A program made the position numbers and the translations under genes. A stretch of DNA of 7,575 bases from Chrysiogenia bacterium (GTDB lineage Bacteria; JAGRBM01): the NCBI GenBank assembly GCA_020434085.1, contig JAGRBM010000022.1, positions 1 through 7,575 on the forward strand. Direction: 5' to 3'. Within the stretch, counting starts at the first letter, position 1. Every line of letters begins with the position of its first letter. The notes under the pieces are model-generated. The model ran no database searches. It worked only from the letters and a program-made list of their open reading frames with translations, and had not been told where the DNA came from. Below, one piece after another: positions 7,458-7,575 of this stretch.

Positions 7458-7575
7458 GTGACACCCGAGATGACAGGCTGGAACGATCCGTTTCTGCAGA
7501 AGGCCGTGTTCTATCTGGCGGTCTTCGGAGCGGCGACCTTCGTCGGGGTGTTTTTCTTCCTGATCATCGGAAAGC
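7458..7575 (+). CDS. N-terminus of an unidentified membrane protein (partial at 3' edge)
   Basis: A frame opens at GTG 7458-7460 and remains open to the window end (39 complete codons). It reads VTPEMTGWNDPFLQKA and then a long hydrophobic stretch (about residues 16-37, rich in V, F, L and A) ending in IIGK, which looks like an N-terminal transmembrane anchor or uncleaved signal. GGGGAG lies 13 bases before the GTG, which is rather far; an in-frame ATG at 7470 is the alternative. The upstream in-frame stop is TAA at 7389-7391. Codon use is GC-rich like clpB and unlike the lipoprotein gene before it, which is divergent. The family cannot be told from this fragment. Confidence 0.6.
   Translation, partial: MTPEMTGWNDPFLQKAVFYLAVFGAATFVGVFFFLIIGK

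Overview
The window is GC-rich DNA (clpB and the transporter genes strongly favour G/C at third codon positions), with no rRNA, tRNA, CRISPR array or insertion sequence visible. Two small secreted lipoproteins carry a TonB-like tail of the AgmX/PglI C-terminal type, which is most common in Myxococcota and other former Deltaproteobacteria. I therefore suspect a bacterium from that part of the tree, but this is inference.

Layout. (1) Positions 1-165: the probable C-terminal end of a plus-strand gene running into a twin inverted REP-like element with GTAG heads (87-147). (2) Positions 166-3190, minus strand: a compact four-gene operon, read right to left as ABC ATPase, ABC permease, NMT1/THI5-like lipoprotein substrate-binding protein, and hotdog-fold acyl-CoA thioesterase. 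Two junctions overlap (ATGA between ATPase and permease, TGATG between binding protein and thioesterase), so translation is probably coupled. (3) Positions 3191-3441: the divergent intergenic region, with a nested inverted repeat in the putative leader of the transporter operon and a heat-shock-like promoter for clpB, bracketed by a 10-bp direct repeat. (4) Positions 3442-6057, plus strand: complete clpB (871 codons), followed by a strong intrinsic terminator. (5) Positions 6165-7318, minus strand: two divergent paralogous lipoprotein genes of clearly lower GC. A second, 59/66-identical copy of the clpB terminator lies between them. (6) Positions 7458-7575: the start of a plus-strand membrane protein cut by the window edge.

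How the genes work together. The transporter would capture a small organic solute outside the inner membrane (lipoprotein), pass it through the permease and use the ATPase for energy. The coupled thioesterase suggests that an acyl- or aroyl-CoA is part of the same pathway, although the family often serves thiamine pyrimidine precursors or similar compounds. ClpB is the standard disaggregase that works with DnaK, and no partner genes are present here. The two lipoproteins have no assignable pathway.

Most of the window is ordinary housekeeping and transport. The parts worth a second look are the REP pair with a covarying base pair, the duplicated clpB terminator beside paralogous lipoproteins, and the structured leader of the transporter operon. 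I did not find a convincing wholly new system.
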